Assembly (NCBI RefSeq): GCF_000413935.1
Contig: NZ_KE340379.1
Location: 192,809-256,808, forward strand
DNA from: Acinetobacter colistiniresistens
GTDB lineage: Bacteria; Pseudomonadota; Gammaproteobacteria; Pseudomonadales; Moraxellaceae
DNA: 64,000 nt
Direction of reading: 5' to 3'
Numbering within the stretch: position 1 is the first letter of the stretch; each line of letters begins with the position of its first letter. Below are positions 9,728 through 19,117 of this stretch, piece by piece. The translations under genes were made by a program, and so were the position numbers. The notes under the pieces were generated by a model, which saw only the letters and a list, made by a program, of their open reading frames with translations, searched no databases and was not told where the DNA came from.

Positions 9728-10423
9728 TTAATCAATTTCCATTTTATCAATATGACGTGCACCTTCTAGAATCATACGAATCATCACCATAGTCTGTTCA
9801 GCGACTTCGGTACGCTGCTCAACAGGCAAATCCAACACTTTTGCACCCATATTGAACACCAATTGAGTAATGGCTTTAGCGACAAGATCAGCATGACTGA
9901 TTTTACTGTTATTCATTTGTTCTAAACGAATCAGGTCTTCTTGAAGCTCTTGCTGAAAGAAGTTGAGTTGGCGATCAACCGCTGCTTTATATGAAGTCGA
10001 GCCCGTATAACCTTCGCGTAATAACAAACTCAGGTTGCCTTCATCGGTATTCAATTGTTGAATAAACACTTCGACTGAACTACGGATAATACTTTGCTGT
10101 TTTGAGGCCTGTAAGCGTGCTTCCCGAATAATGCGGCGGAGCACCAAGCCAGATTGATCAATCAAGGCAATAGCCAGTTCATCAATGTCCTTGAAATGGC
10201 GATAAAAACTATTGGGTGCAATACCAGCTTCACGTGCAATTTCACGTAAGCTGAGAGACGCAATACTTTTTTGTGGGCCGATGAGATTCAGTGTGGCTTG
10301 AAACAACTCTTCTTTGGTAATGGTTGCTTTTCTACCTACAGAGCGCACAGGAGATTTCATGGGAATGACATCTTGTTCGTTTACGTTGTCATGGCCGAGC
10401 GGTAAAAAAGAAGAATGAACCAT
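9728..10423 (-). CDS. TetR-family repressor, FabR/DesT-like
   Basis: The N-terminal DNA-binding region (GRKATITKEELFQATLNLIG, then SLREIAREAGIAPNSFYRHF) closely follows E. coli FabR and Pseudomonas DesT, repressors of unsaturated fatty acid genes that sense acyl-CoA saturation. The gene is divergent from a ferredoxin reductase-desaturase pair, as desT is from desCB in Pseudomonas, which supports the role. I place the start at the ATG at 10423; an ATG at 10360, just before the conserved domain, is also possible. A perfect 8-bp dyad in the divergent promoter region is the likely operator. Confidence 0.88.
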   Translation of the reverse strand: MVHSSFLPLGHDNVNEQDVIPMKSPVRSVGRKATITKEELFQATLNLIGPQKSIASLSLREIAREAGIAPNSFYRHFKDIDELAIALIDQSGLVLRRIIREARLQASKQQSIIRSSVEVFIQQLNTDEGNLSLLLREGYTGSTSYKAAVDRQLNFFQQELQEDLIRLEQMNNSKISHADLVAKAITQLVFNMGAKVLDLPVEQRTEVAEQTMVMIRMILEGARHIDKMEID

Positions 10424-10501
10424 TGTTTTCAATATATAAGTAAGCTACTCGGGATTATAACGATTGTCTGTGGACTTGTGAAATGTAAATTCTTATACGA
10501 G

Positions 10502-10523
10502 TGTATATACAAATATATATACA
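10502..10523. promoter_or_regulatory. Candidate operator between FabR-like repressor and desaturase operon
   Basis: A perfect inverted repeat: TGTATATA, six bases, TATATACA. It lies in the divergent intergenic region 41 bases before the ferredoxin reductase start. The position fits an operator for the adjacent TetR-family protein. AT-rich dyads can arise by chance, so the assignment is inferential. Confidence 0.5.
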
Positions 10524-10563
10524 TATGTATAATAATTAGCAAACAACCAGAGTAAAACTGCTC

Positions 10564-11631
10564 ATGCAAGCAATTGAAAAGAGAAATTCTCTATTTAATT
10601 CGTTGGCTCAAAGTGTCATGAATAGCCATGACGCCAATTTTTGGTTACAGAAAATCAATCCATTGTGGTCCATTAATCAGCCTCTTGCTAAAATCGTAAA
10701 AAAACAAATTGTGGCAAAAGATACGGTCAGTCTAATGTTGCAATGCAATCGACATGTCGTTCGCGGGGTTGCAGGGCAGCATCATCCAGTGACTGTGGAT
10801 ATCGCAGGGCGTCATTACGAACGAACTTATAGCTTGATGCAAGTCGATGCCGATCATCTTTGTTTAACCGTGAAAAAAGTGGATCAAGGTTTGGTGAGTT
10901 CGTGGTTGGTTGAACAAAGTCAAACTGGTGACATGCTACGTTTGGGACAACCCTACGGTGAGATGCAACAATTGGTTGTGACTCCTCACTTGTTATTGCT
11001 GGCTGCAGGAAGTGGCATCACGCCGATGTTGAGCTTGATTGAAGCTTTGTGTCAGTCAAAACAGTTGAATACCACGGTGGTTCAATTGATGTATTGGGTA
11101 AAAACCCATGCAGATGCAGCTTATGCTGAATATCTGAAAGAAGTGTCAGAAAATTTTTCAAATTTTAGCGCTCAAATTTTTTATACCCAAGAGCAAGACT
11201 CACGTTTAAACCAAAGTCATGTAGATCAATTGACATCTTTAAATGAAACCACCGTGTATGCCTGTGGTCCCTCAGGTTTTGCTGCAACAGCAGAAAGTCT
11301 GTTTCAGAATGCTGCCGCACTGCACACAGAAGCATTTAGCTTAAGCCAATTTGAGCAAGAGCAATCCGAGACCGGTTTTATTAATGTCACTTTGACGCAA
11401 TCCAATAAAACCATTGCCATTCCAAAAGGGCAGTCAATTCTTGCAAGCTTGGAACATCAAGGCATTAAGCCTAAACATGGTTGTCGGATGGGCATTTGTA
11501 ATAAATGTGCGTGTAACAAGGCACAGGGTGCGACCAAAAACTTGTTGAATGGTGCTGCCAATAATGAACCAACGCAGTTATTAAAAATTTGTGTTAATTC
11601 AGCCCAGTCTGATCTTGTGATTGATCTATAA
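10564..11631 (+). CDS. Flavin ferredoxin reductase, electron donor to desaturase
   Basis: A 355-residue fusion: an FAD/NAD(P)-binding reductase module (RTYSLMQ near residue 99 is the flavin motif; AAGSGITPMLSLIEAL near 149 is nucleotide-binding; YACGPSGF near 237) followed by a C-terminal plant-type 2Fe-2S domain, HGCRMGICNKCACNK plus a later Cys in LLKICVNS. This is the architecture of Pseudomonas DesC and mycobacterial Rv3230c, which pass electrons from NADPH to a membrane acyl-CoA desaturase. The desaturase gene starts about 14 bp downstream, so they form one operon under the divergent repressor. Confidence 0.9.
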   Translation: MQAIEKRNSLFNSLAQSVMNSHDANFWLQKINPLWSINQPLAKIVKKQIVAKDTVSLMLQCNRHVVRGVAGQHHPVTVDIAGRHYERTYSLMQVDADHLCLTVKKVDQGLVSSWLVEQSQTGDMLRLGQPYGEMQQLVVTPHLLLLAAGSGITPMLSLIEALCQSKQLNTTVVQLMYWVKTHADAAYAEYLKEVSENFSNFSAQIFYTQEQDSRLNQSHVDQLTSLNETTVYACGPSGFAATAESLFQNAAALHTEAFSLSQFEQEQSETGFINVTLTQSNKTIAIPKGQSILASLEHQGIKPKHGCRMGICNKCACNKAQGATKNLLNGAANNEPTQLLKICVNSAQSDLVIDL

Positions 11632-11645
11632 GAGAGTAATTGATT

Positions 11646-12740
<1,095 letters not shown>

Positions 12741-12758
12741 GCGATAAAGCCTTAAAAG

Positions 12759-12790
12759 GCCCTGAATGCATTTGCTTCAGGGCTTTTTTA
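12759..12790. terminator. Terminator between desaturase and DUF4442 genes
   Basis: An 8-bp stem GCCCTGAA/TTCAGGGC with a nine-base loop is followed by T7. It sits between convergent genes. Confidence 0.85.
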
Positions 12791-12792
12791 TT

Positions 12793-13260
12793 TTATTTCT
12801 TCTTTTTGGAAATCCACATGTTAATGGTGGCATGGAAAACTTTTTCGTTGTGCTGATCAAGGACATCAACATTGACTAAGTATTCTCCAGCTTTGTCCCA
12901 ATCGTAATGGTCATCAACAGGGGTGGCGATCGCAACCAGATCAGATTCGGCCTTCTTTAAATATTCAACCGTCATACCTTTCGGAATCCAGCGATGTGTG
13001 TTGGGAACCGTGACTTCAGTCATGGTGCCACCCGCAAGTTCGGCCATATTACACATCGCAATTGCGTGTACCGTACCAATATGATTCAGCACAGAACGCT
13101 TTTTCTTGATGCTGATTCTACAAGAATTGGGTTTTAGTTCTTCAAACAAAGGCGAGATACTACTGAAATAAGGTGCTTTAACACATAGCATTCGAGTGAA
13201 TGTCCACTTTCCTGCAGGTAAGGCTGAGACTTTATTCCACAATTCTAAGGTTGAAGCCAT
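12793..13260 (-). CDS. Hotdog-fold DUF4442 protein (putative thioesterase)
   Basis: A 155-residue protein of the DUF4442/YiiD C-terminal hotdog family, related to PaaI-type acyl-CoA thioesterases. Recognisable parts are PYFSSISPLFEELKPNSC in the first third, the central hotdog helix GTVHAIAMCNMAELAGG, and MTVEYLKKAESDL leading into the last strands. No catalytic residue can be assigned with certainty. It is divergent from a TetR gene with paired palindromes between them, which suggests that this regulator controls it. A link with the neighbouring lipid genes is plausible but inferred. Confidence 0.8.
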   Translation of the reverse strand: MASTLELWNKVSALPAGKWTFTRMLCVKAPYFSSISPLFEELKPNSCRISIKKKRSVLNHIGTVHAIAMCNMAELAGGTMTEVTVPNTHRWIPKGMTVEYLKKAESDLVAIATPVDDHYDWDKAGEYLVNVDVLDQHNEKVFHATINMWISKKKK

Positions 13261-13278
13261 GGTCAGATTTCCTGTGAC

Positions 13279-13311
13279 AGAATTAAATTCTTTTACAGAA
13301 TATAATTCTGT
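13279..13311. promoter_or_regulatory. Paired palindromic operator candidates
   Basis: Two related dyads lie between the divergent DUF4442 and TetR genes: AGAAT-TAA-ATTCT at 13279-13291 and the longer perfect ACAGAAT-ATA-ATTCTGT at 13295-13311. The shared AGAAT half-site recurs 18 bp apart. This is the arrangement expected for a TetR operator controlling both genes. Confidence 0.6.
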
Positions 13312-13371
13312 TTACAAGTTGCGGTCAAGTCATACACAATAGTTCCGACTATTGGTAAATTTGATTGAACT

Positions 13372-14031
13372 ATGCAAACGGCACAGCAGTTATTGGAACG
13401 CTTATATCCACAACGTCGATCGTTGCTAAAAAGACAAATTCTGTTAGATGCATTGTCTTGTTTTCTTGAACATGGTTTGGAAACCACCAGTATTGAAATG
13501 ATTCGGGAAAAATCTGACAGTAGTGTGGGGGCTATTTATCATCATTTTAAGAATAAAGATGGGGTCGTTGCAGCATTGGTATTTGCTGCTTTAGATGATC
13601 AGGCACAGTTGCGAGATCAATATTTACAACAAGCAAAGTCGCTGAAAGAACTGCTCGATGCGCTGATTTATAGTTATACGGATTGGGTCTCTGATCAGCC
13701 CAAGTTTGCACAGTTTTTATTACTTGCTCATTTTAGTGTGCGGCAGGGTGAGTATGGGCAAAGCTTAAATGATAAAAATAAACTTAGGAATCAAAAGATT
13801 GTCGGCTATATTTCCAATTATGCAGATGCCAGTTTATTAAAATCAGTACCACCCGAGTTAATGATGTCTTTGGTAATTGGTGCAACAGAAAGCTATTGTC
13901 GCGCTTGGTTGTCTGGAAAAGTGGTGACCAACCCTAAAATGTATAGAGAAAGCTTGGCACAGGCGGCTTGGGATTCCTTACAACATTTAAGCAAAGTTCC
14001 ATTAGATCAAAACCATCAGGGTCATAATTAA
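13372..14031 (+). CDS. TetR/AcrR family transcriptional regulator
   Basis: A 219-residue TetR protein. The N-terminal helix-turn-helix is clear at about residues 20-65 (ILLDALSCFLEHGLETTSIEMI, split by the turn, then SVGAIYHHFKNKDGV). The C-terminal ligand domain is not recognisable by family. It is divergent from the DUF4442 gene, and the paired ACAGAAT dyads between them are its probable operator. No ligand can be proposed from sequence. Confidence 0.88.
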   Translation: MQTAQQLLERLYPQRRSLLKRQILLDALSCFLEHGLETTSIEMIREKSDSSVGAIYHHFKNKDGVVAALVFAALDDQAQLRDQYLQQAKSLKELLDALIYSYTDWVSDQPKFAQFLLLAHFSVRQGEYGQSLNDKNKLRNQKIVGYISNYADASLLKSVPPELMMSLVIGATESYCRAWLSGKVVTNPKMYRESLAQAAWDSLQHLSKVPLDQNHQGHN

Positions 14032-14077
14032 GGACGGGTTCAGGAGGATTTTATCCCTGAACTTGAGTTAAATTTGT

Positions 14078-14182
14078 ATGAACTCTAAAGTGAGTTGGGG
14101 CGAAATTCATCAAAAACTTACTGAATTTGACGAGCTACCTAATATGCTGGAGTTGGTGAGTTATTTTGAGATGAATCAATAA
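14078..14182 (+). CDS. Possible 34-residue ORF or remnant
   Basis: ATG at 14078 to TAA at 14182 encodes 34 residues beginning MNSKVSWGEIHQKL. It has an amphipathic, acidic composition. No good ribosome-binding site precedes it. The frame one register off upstream (about 14030-14087) reads a similar acidic stretch (QEDFIPELELNLYEL), so the two may be halves of one decayed small gene. It lies between a TetR gene and a terminator. Function unknown; existence uncertain. Confidence 0.2.
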   Translation: MNSKVSWGEIHQKLTEFDELPNMLELVSYFEMNQ

Positions 14183-14183
14183 A

Positions 14184-14213
14184 AAAAGCAGAAAACAGGT
14201 GTTTTCTGCTTTT
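14184..14213. terminator. Strong bidirectional terminator
   Basis: A 13-bp perfect stem (AAAAGCAGAAAAC/GTTTTCTGCTTTT) with a 4-base loop, flanked by A and T tracts. It serves the convergent TetR side and the TonB receptor gene. Confidence 0.9.
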
Positions 14214-14232
14214 AGGTGTAGACCGTATTAAA

Positions 14233-16410
14233 TTAGAAATCAAACGAGGTCTGTAAATAATAGGTACGAGAAGGGCCTGCGTAGATGCCACCAACCTGAT
14301 CTGCTGAGCGGGTGTAGTAGTCATGATTAAATAAGTTCTTTACACCCAAGCCAACTTTTAAGCCTGAGAAGGGCGTATTGGCAAAATCATAAGCTGCACG
14401 AACGCCAACGATACCGTAACCTGGAATATTGCCATAACGACCAGTTCCATCATTGATGTTACCTGAGGCTGTTTGACTTGACTGGGCATAGAGATTGGTA
14501 TTGAAGGTCCATTGATCATGTTTGTAATCAATCCCAGCATTGCCGATCCAGTTTGAATAGAAATCTAATTCATTGCCTGAGTCTTGCCCTGCCGACGCGG
14601 TTGCTTTGGTATAGGTGGTATTGGCATACATCGAGATATTGGCTAGGTCATCATTGATTGCCCCTAGATTATATTTAAAGCCGAGTTCAGCACCTTTATG
14701 TTTGGTTGCGCCCAAATTTGAATAGGTTTGTGTTGCATCATCACGCTTGAGCTGATCGGCGAAGTCAATATAAAACAGGGTGAATTCAAGTGATAAATAA
14801 TCATCTAGATAATGCGTACCGATTTCATAATTATCTGCTTTTTCAGGATTTAAACCATCCATGGTCAGATAAGCACCTCTGGCATTGGTATTGGCCATTT
14901 GACTATATTGCAGTGGTGCAAATGATTTGCCGTAGTTGGCAAAGATATTCCACTGATCATTGGCTTTATACATCACCGCGAAGCTTGGCAGCACAGCGTC
15001 ATAGGACTTGCTGGCATTGACCCCATTCAGAACTGAATAATCGCGGTTTAACTTATACATGTTTTCATTGGTTTTAATTCGCTCGAAACGAATCCCTGGC
15101 GTAATCGACCATGCGCCTAAATCAGTACGGTTATCGACATAGACAGCATGAGCTTCAGTGTCTCCATCGGCTTTGGTCCAGCCATAAAAATCACTTGGGC
15201 CTGTGTCACGGTTATAATTGGCGCGATCAACGGATTCACTGCTTGTTTCCTTTAAATAGCGATAACCGACAGACACTTCATTTAGGGTGTCGCCGAGCTG
15301 AAACGCATGTGAATAGCGTGGCTCAATTGCAGTCACTTTATAATCACGTGGTGCAGTTTGATAGACGCTAGAGCCGCTACGTTCTACACCCGCATCACGA
15401 TAACTATCAAGATGGTAGGTGAGAACTTCAAAAGCATTATTGTCTTTTTTATAATTATATTTGAGTGAGATGTCGTTACGGTTGCCTTCCATATAGTCAT
15501 GGTTGCGCAAAGACTGATAGGGGTTTTGCGCATACTGCGCAGGGGTTAAGCCGCCAGGCATATCCACCTTGGCTTCATAACGATGTAGATTTGCTTCAAT
15601 GCTTGAATAATCATCTAAGGCATAGCTGGCTTTTAAACGTAGATCATTGATATTGGCATAATCATTTTGGTCACGATAACCATCACCATTCACGCCTGAA
15701 TAGAGCAAAGCCAGACCGAGTCCATTGTCTAAAGTCGTTCCGATAAAGAGATTTGGATTGACTTTTAAGTTGCCATTCTCAGCTACTTCGGTGGTCATAC
15801 CGACACTGGCTGCAAAATTCTCTGGAATGCTGCGCGTATTAAAATTGATAATCCCACCGACATTTTGCGGCCCAAAGCGGACGGAGCCTGCACCACGAAC
15901 CACATCAATCGACTCCATATTGCCTAGAGTCGTTGGGGCTAAAGAAAGTTGGGGTTGTCCATAGGGTGCTACCGCTAAAGGTACACCATCAATCATCAAC
16001 TGCGAACGGGGTGAAAATCTTGAAGTCAGGCCACGAACACCAATACTTAAAGATGCATCACTGCCAGATGTACCCGAATTTTCAGAAACCTGAACACCGG
16101 GAACGGTACGTAACGCTTCTTTAACCGAGGTAGCACCGCGTGCTTCTAAACTTTGTTGATCAACCACAGTACGAGCACCAGGGTGGTTGAGCACTTTTTT
16201 CGCATTGGCTTGTTCTAACCAGTTGCCTTCGGCTTGGATGGAAATGGTGGCAAGTGTTTGTGTGGTATTACTTTGGTTGTCAGCTGCAAATGTTGTGGAA
16301 GTAACACAGCTGATCAGGGCTGTGATTGCACAGTTTAGGGCAGAGGGCTTAAATTTGGAAAAAGAAACAGGATGAGAAAACGAACACGTCATAGGTTGAT
16401 TGCCGAGCAT
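14233..16410 (-). CDS. TonB-dependent outer membrane receptor, FecA-like
   Basis: A 725-residue outer membrane siderophore or ferric-citrate type receptor. A leader with hydrophobic core ends near TTFAADNQ. The plug domain (about residues 75-185) is strikingly FecA-like: ALRTVPGVQVSENSGTSG, GVRGLTSRFSPRSQ, LMIDGVPLAVAPYGQPQLSL and GNMESIDVVRGAGSVRFGPQ. The beta-barrel ends in the aromatic SFDF. Unlike E. coli FecA there is no N-terminal signalling (STN) domain and no fecI/fecR next door, so it is probably a transporter only. An alternative start at 16392 (MTCSFSH) is possible. AT-rich sequence upstream could hold a Fur site, but I could not confirm one. Confidence 0.9.
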   Translation of the reverse strand: MLGNQPMTCSFSHPVSFSKFKPSALNCAITALISCVTSTTFAADNQSNTTQTLATISIQAEGNWLEQANAKKVLNHPGARTVVDQQSLEARGATSVKEALRTVPGVQVSENSGTSGSDASLSIGVRGLTSRFSPRSQLMIDGVPLAVAPYGQPQLSLAPTTLGNMESIDVVRGAGSVRFGPQNVGGIINFNTRSIPENFAASVGMTTEVAENGNLKVNPNLFIGTTLDNGLGLALLYSGVNGDGYRDQNDYANINDLRLKASYALDDYSSIEANLHRYEAKVDMPGGLTPAQYAQNPYQSLRNHDYMEGNRNDISLKYNYKKDNNAFEVLTYHLDSYRDAGVERSGSSVYQTAPRDYKVTAIEPRYSHAFQLGDTLNEVSVGYRYLKETSSESVDRANYNRDTGPSDFYGWTKADGDTEAHAVYVDNRTDLGAWSITPGIRFERIKTNENMYKLNRDYSVLNGVNASKSYDAVLPSFAVMYKANDQWNIFANYGKSFAPLQYSQMANTNARGAYLTMDGLNPEKADNYEIGTHYLDDYLSLEFTLFYIDFADQLKRDDATQTYSNLGATKHKGAELGFKYNLGAINDDLANISMYANTTYTKATASAGQDSGNELDFYSNWIGNAGIDYKHDQWTFNTNLYAQSSQTASGNINDGTGRYGNIPGYGIVGVRAAYDFANTPFSGLKVGLGVKNLFNHDYYTRSADQVGGIYAGPSRTYYLQTSFDF

Positions 16411-16532
16411 CTGAATTGGAGGAGTTATTTTGAGTCGTTATCTTAATTGATTATTGTTCTCGTTTATAGCTATTGCTTAGTTAAGTTTAATTTAAAATTC
16501 ATATTATCTATATAAATATTCCTGTACAGATA

Positions 16533-16560
16533 AAAAAACCGTGCTTGAGCACGGTTTTTT
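16533..16560. terminator. Bidirectional terminator after SIMPL-domain gene
   Basis: A 12-bp perfect stem (AAAAAACCGTGC/GCACGGTTTTTT) with loop TTGA. Confidence 0.9.
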
Positions 16561-16576
16561 GTTGTTATCAGAGCTA

Positions 16577-17278
16577 TTATTTAAATTGAATTGAACCATT
16601 GGCACTGACCGTGATTTTTGATTCACCTGCGGCCATGTCTTGTGCAGGTGCAGCCTCAGCCATGGCAAACTTGGCCATACCACCACGCATCATCGGTTGT
16701 GGGAAATAATTGCTGGTGTTCAGGTTTAAACTGACCAGATTATATTGACCTTTGTTCCATGCTTGGGTAATGGCTTGTGCGCGTTGTTGGAAGTTTTTCG
16801 ATGCTTCGATCATCAGCTCATTTTCAACTTTTTTACGTTGTTCATCAGAGACAGTGAAGTTAACCGATTGAGTTTGGAAACTCTGTTGTAACTCGCTGAT
16901 CAACTGACTTGCTGCTTTAAAGTCTTTACTTTCCAGTTGGATTTCAGCACGAGCACGCCACTCTTTCAATTTATTGCTGTCATTGTCGTACACAGGGTAG
17001 GTACTTTGTGCACCTGTTTCGACTTTAACTTGTGGATATTTACGGGCAATCGCTTGCGCCTGATTCATCAGTTGGTTGATCTGGCTAGACAGTTCTGCAG
17101 GTTGTTTGTTACTTTTCTCGATAAATAATACTGCACGCATTTCATCGTTGGCGACTTGGCGTGAGGCATCCGCTTGGATATTGACAATGTTGTAGTTCAA
17201 GTTCTCAGTCTCATGAGCAAAAAGGCTTGGGCTTAATGCTGCCCCGATCATTAATGTAGCAAGTGCTAAAGTACGCAT
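16577..17278 (-). CDS. Periplasmic SIMPL-domain (DUF541) protein
   Basis: A 233-residue exported protein of the SIMPL/DUF541 family (E. coli YggE, Brucella BP26). The start is the ATG at 17278, preceded by AAGGA; reading from 17323 would add 15 residues before the signal peptide. The signal peptide is MRTLALATLMIGAALSPSLF, cut near FAHE. Repeated alpha/beta segments follow: VANDEMRAVLFIEK, KVETGAQSTYPVYD, and KITVSANGSIQFK at the end. YggE homologues affect oxidative-stress tolerance; the mechanism is not known. It has its own terminator and about 465 bp of upstream sequence without a gene. Confidence 0.85.
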   Translation of the reverse strand: MRTLALATLMIGAALSPSLFAHETENLNYNIVNIQADASRQVANDEMRAVLFIEKSNKQPAELSSQINQLMNQAQAIARKYPQVKVETGAQSTYPVYDNDSNKLKEWRARAEIQLESKDFKAASQLISELQQSFQTQSVNFTVSDEQRKKVENELMIEASKNFQQRAQAITQAWNKGQYNLVSLNLNTSNYFPQPMMRGGMAKFAMAEAAPAQDMAAGESKITVSANGSIQFK

Positions 17279-17743
17279 AAAAATGTCCTTAGAATTGGGT
17301 ATCAAAAAATTATTTTTACTCATCCGATATTAAAAAGAACTGATGGTGAACTTCAGCATATTTTGTGGTGACTTTGTAAGGGATTAGCAGTGTTTTGCAA
17401 CTAAAAAATAAAACAAAAACTTTTATAAATTAAAGGATTATATGTATTGATTTGACCATTTATCTAAAAACGCAGGCGGGATTAAAAAAAGCTTACTTTC
17501 TTTAGCTTGTCACATAGTATGATGATAATTCATCATAACTATTGGAATGAGACATCTTTTCAATACGTTTAGATGCAGCTAAGACACAAAAAGTGTTTAT
17601 TTTATTTCAAAATTAGGTATCATCTCGCTCCTAGTTGAAAGATATAAACAAGTGTCTGCACTAGATTCTAAAAAGCACCGAGTCAAACGACCGCAAGTCA
17701 CCAGACTTATTTCTTTTACCCATATCAGAGATGGTAATTCGAT
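17279..17743 (+). other. Intergenic region upstream of dat, with a dyad
   Basis: About 465 bp without a credible gene. A perfect 8-bp inverted repeat, TATGATGA-TAAT-TCATCATA, lies at 17518-17537, about 210 bp before dat. It resembles a regulator site (loosely Fur-like in composition), but no partner can be named. The region otherwise looks like a divergent promoter zone. Confidence 0.45.
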
Positions 17744-19114
17744 ATGAGCGTTACTTCCGTAAATCCTGCCGCTAATGCAACTAACGAATATTATCTGACT
17801 CGCCAAAGTCAGATGGAATCGAATGTTCGTAGTTATCCACGTAAATTACCGTTAGCGATAGCAAAAGCACAAGGCTGTTGGGTTACTGATGTTGAAGGTA
17901 CAGAGTACCTTGATTGTTTAGCTGGGGCAGGAACATTGGCTTTGGGCCATAATCATCCTGCGGTGATTCAAAGTATTCAAGACACCTTGGCAAGTGGTTT
18001 GCCATTGCATACTTTAGACTTAACGACTCCTTTAAAAGATGCGTTTACTGAAGCGCTTTTGGCTTATTTGCCAGGCGGTCAAGAAGAATATTGCCTACAG
18101 TTCTGTGGTCCATCTGGTGCAGATGGTACAGAAGCAGCGATTAAATTAGCGAAAACTTATACGGGTCGTAGCACAGTGATTAGTTTCTCTGGTGGCTACC
18201 ATGGTATGACGCACGGCGCACTTGCAATGACAGGTAACTTGTCAGCCAAGAATGCGGTGAATGGCTTAATGCCAGGCGTGCAATTTATGCCATACCCACA
18301 TGAATATCGTTGCCCACTTGGTTTAGGTGGGGAAGCAGGTGTTGATGCTTTAACTTACTTCTTTGAAAACTTCATTGAAGATGTTGAAAGTGGTGTTACC
18401 AAGCCTGCAGCTGTGATCCTTGAAGCGATTCAAGGTGAAGGTGGTGTTGTTACTGCGCCGGTAAAATGGTTGCAAAAAATCCGTGAAGTGACTGAAAAGC
18501 ACAACATCGTTTTAATCTTGGACGAAGTTCAAGCTGGTTTTGCACGTTCAGGTAAAATGTTTGCCTTTGAACATGCAGGAATCGAGCCTGATGTTGTAGT
18601 GATGTCTAAAGCAGTCGGTGGTAGTTTACCACTTGCAGTATTGGGTATTAAACGCAAGTTTGATGCTTGGCAGCCTGCAGGTCACACGGGTACTTTCCGT
18701 GGTAACCAACTTGCGATGGGTACAGGTTTAGCATCACTTCAAGTGATCAAAGAACAAAACCTTGCTCAAAATGCGCAAGAGCGTGGTGATTTCTTACAAG
18801 CTGAGTTCAAGAAACTTGCGCAAGAATTCCCATGTATTGGTAACGTACGTGGTCGTGGTTTGATGATCGGTGTTGAGATCGTTGACGAGCGTAAACCTGC
18901 GGACCATATGGGTTCATTACCAGCTGATGCTCAATTGGCTGCTGCGATCCAGACGGCTTGTTTCAACAATAAATTATTGCTTGAAAAAGGTGGTCGTAAC
19001 GGTACTGTAATTCGTTTACTTTGCCCATTGATTATCAATCAAGAAGAGTGCGTAGAAGCGGTTGCCCGCTTCAAGAAAGCTGTTGCTGAAGCATTGAAAG
19101 CAGTACGAGGCTAA
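17744..19114 (+). CDS. dat: L-2,4-diaminobutyrate:2-oxoglutarate 4-aminotransferase
   Basis: Dat moves an amino group from glutamate to aspartate semialdehyde, giving L-2,4-diaminobutyrate. The 456-residue class III aminotransferase has [21 protein letters not shown] (PLP phosphate site), [21 protein letters not shown] (PLP-ring Asp) and [13 protein letters not shown] with Schiff-base Lys289. It is followed three bases later by ddc. Together the pair makes 1,3-diaminopropane, a pathway described in Acinetobacter baumannii. The first 30 residues match the family, so the ATG at 17744 is secure. Confidence 0.95.
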   Translation: MSVTSVNPAANATNEYYLTRQSQMESNVRSYPRKLPLAIAKAQGCWVTDVEGTEYLDCLAGAGTLALGHNHPAVIQSIQDTLASGLPLHTLDLTTPLKDAFTEALLAYLPGGQEEYCLQFCGPSGADGTEAAIKLAKTYTGRSTVISFSGGYHGMTHGALAMTGNLSAKNAVNGLMPGVQFMPYPHEYRCPLGLGGEAGVDALTYFFENFIEDVESGVTKPAAVILEAIQGEGGVVTAPVKWLQKIREVTEKHNIVLILDEVQAGFARSGKMFAFEHAGIEPDVVVMSKAVGGSLPLAVLGIKRKFDAWQPAGHTGTFRGNQLAMGTGLASLQVIKEQNLAQNAQERGDFLQAEFKKLAQEFPCIGNVRGRGLMIGVEIVDERKPADHMGSLPADAQLAAAIQTACFNNKLLLEKGGRNGTVIRLLCPLIINQEECVEAVARFKKAVAEALKAVRG

Positions 19115-19117
19115 TTC

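Noticed and set aside
14790..16375. Several plus-strand ORFs over the TonB receptor
   Set aside because: All are within the conserved receptor coding frame on the other strand.
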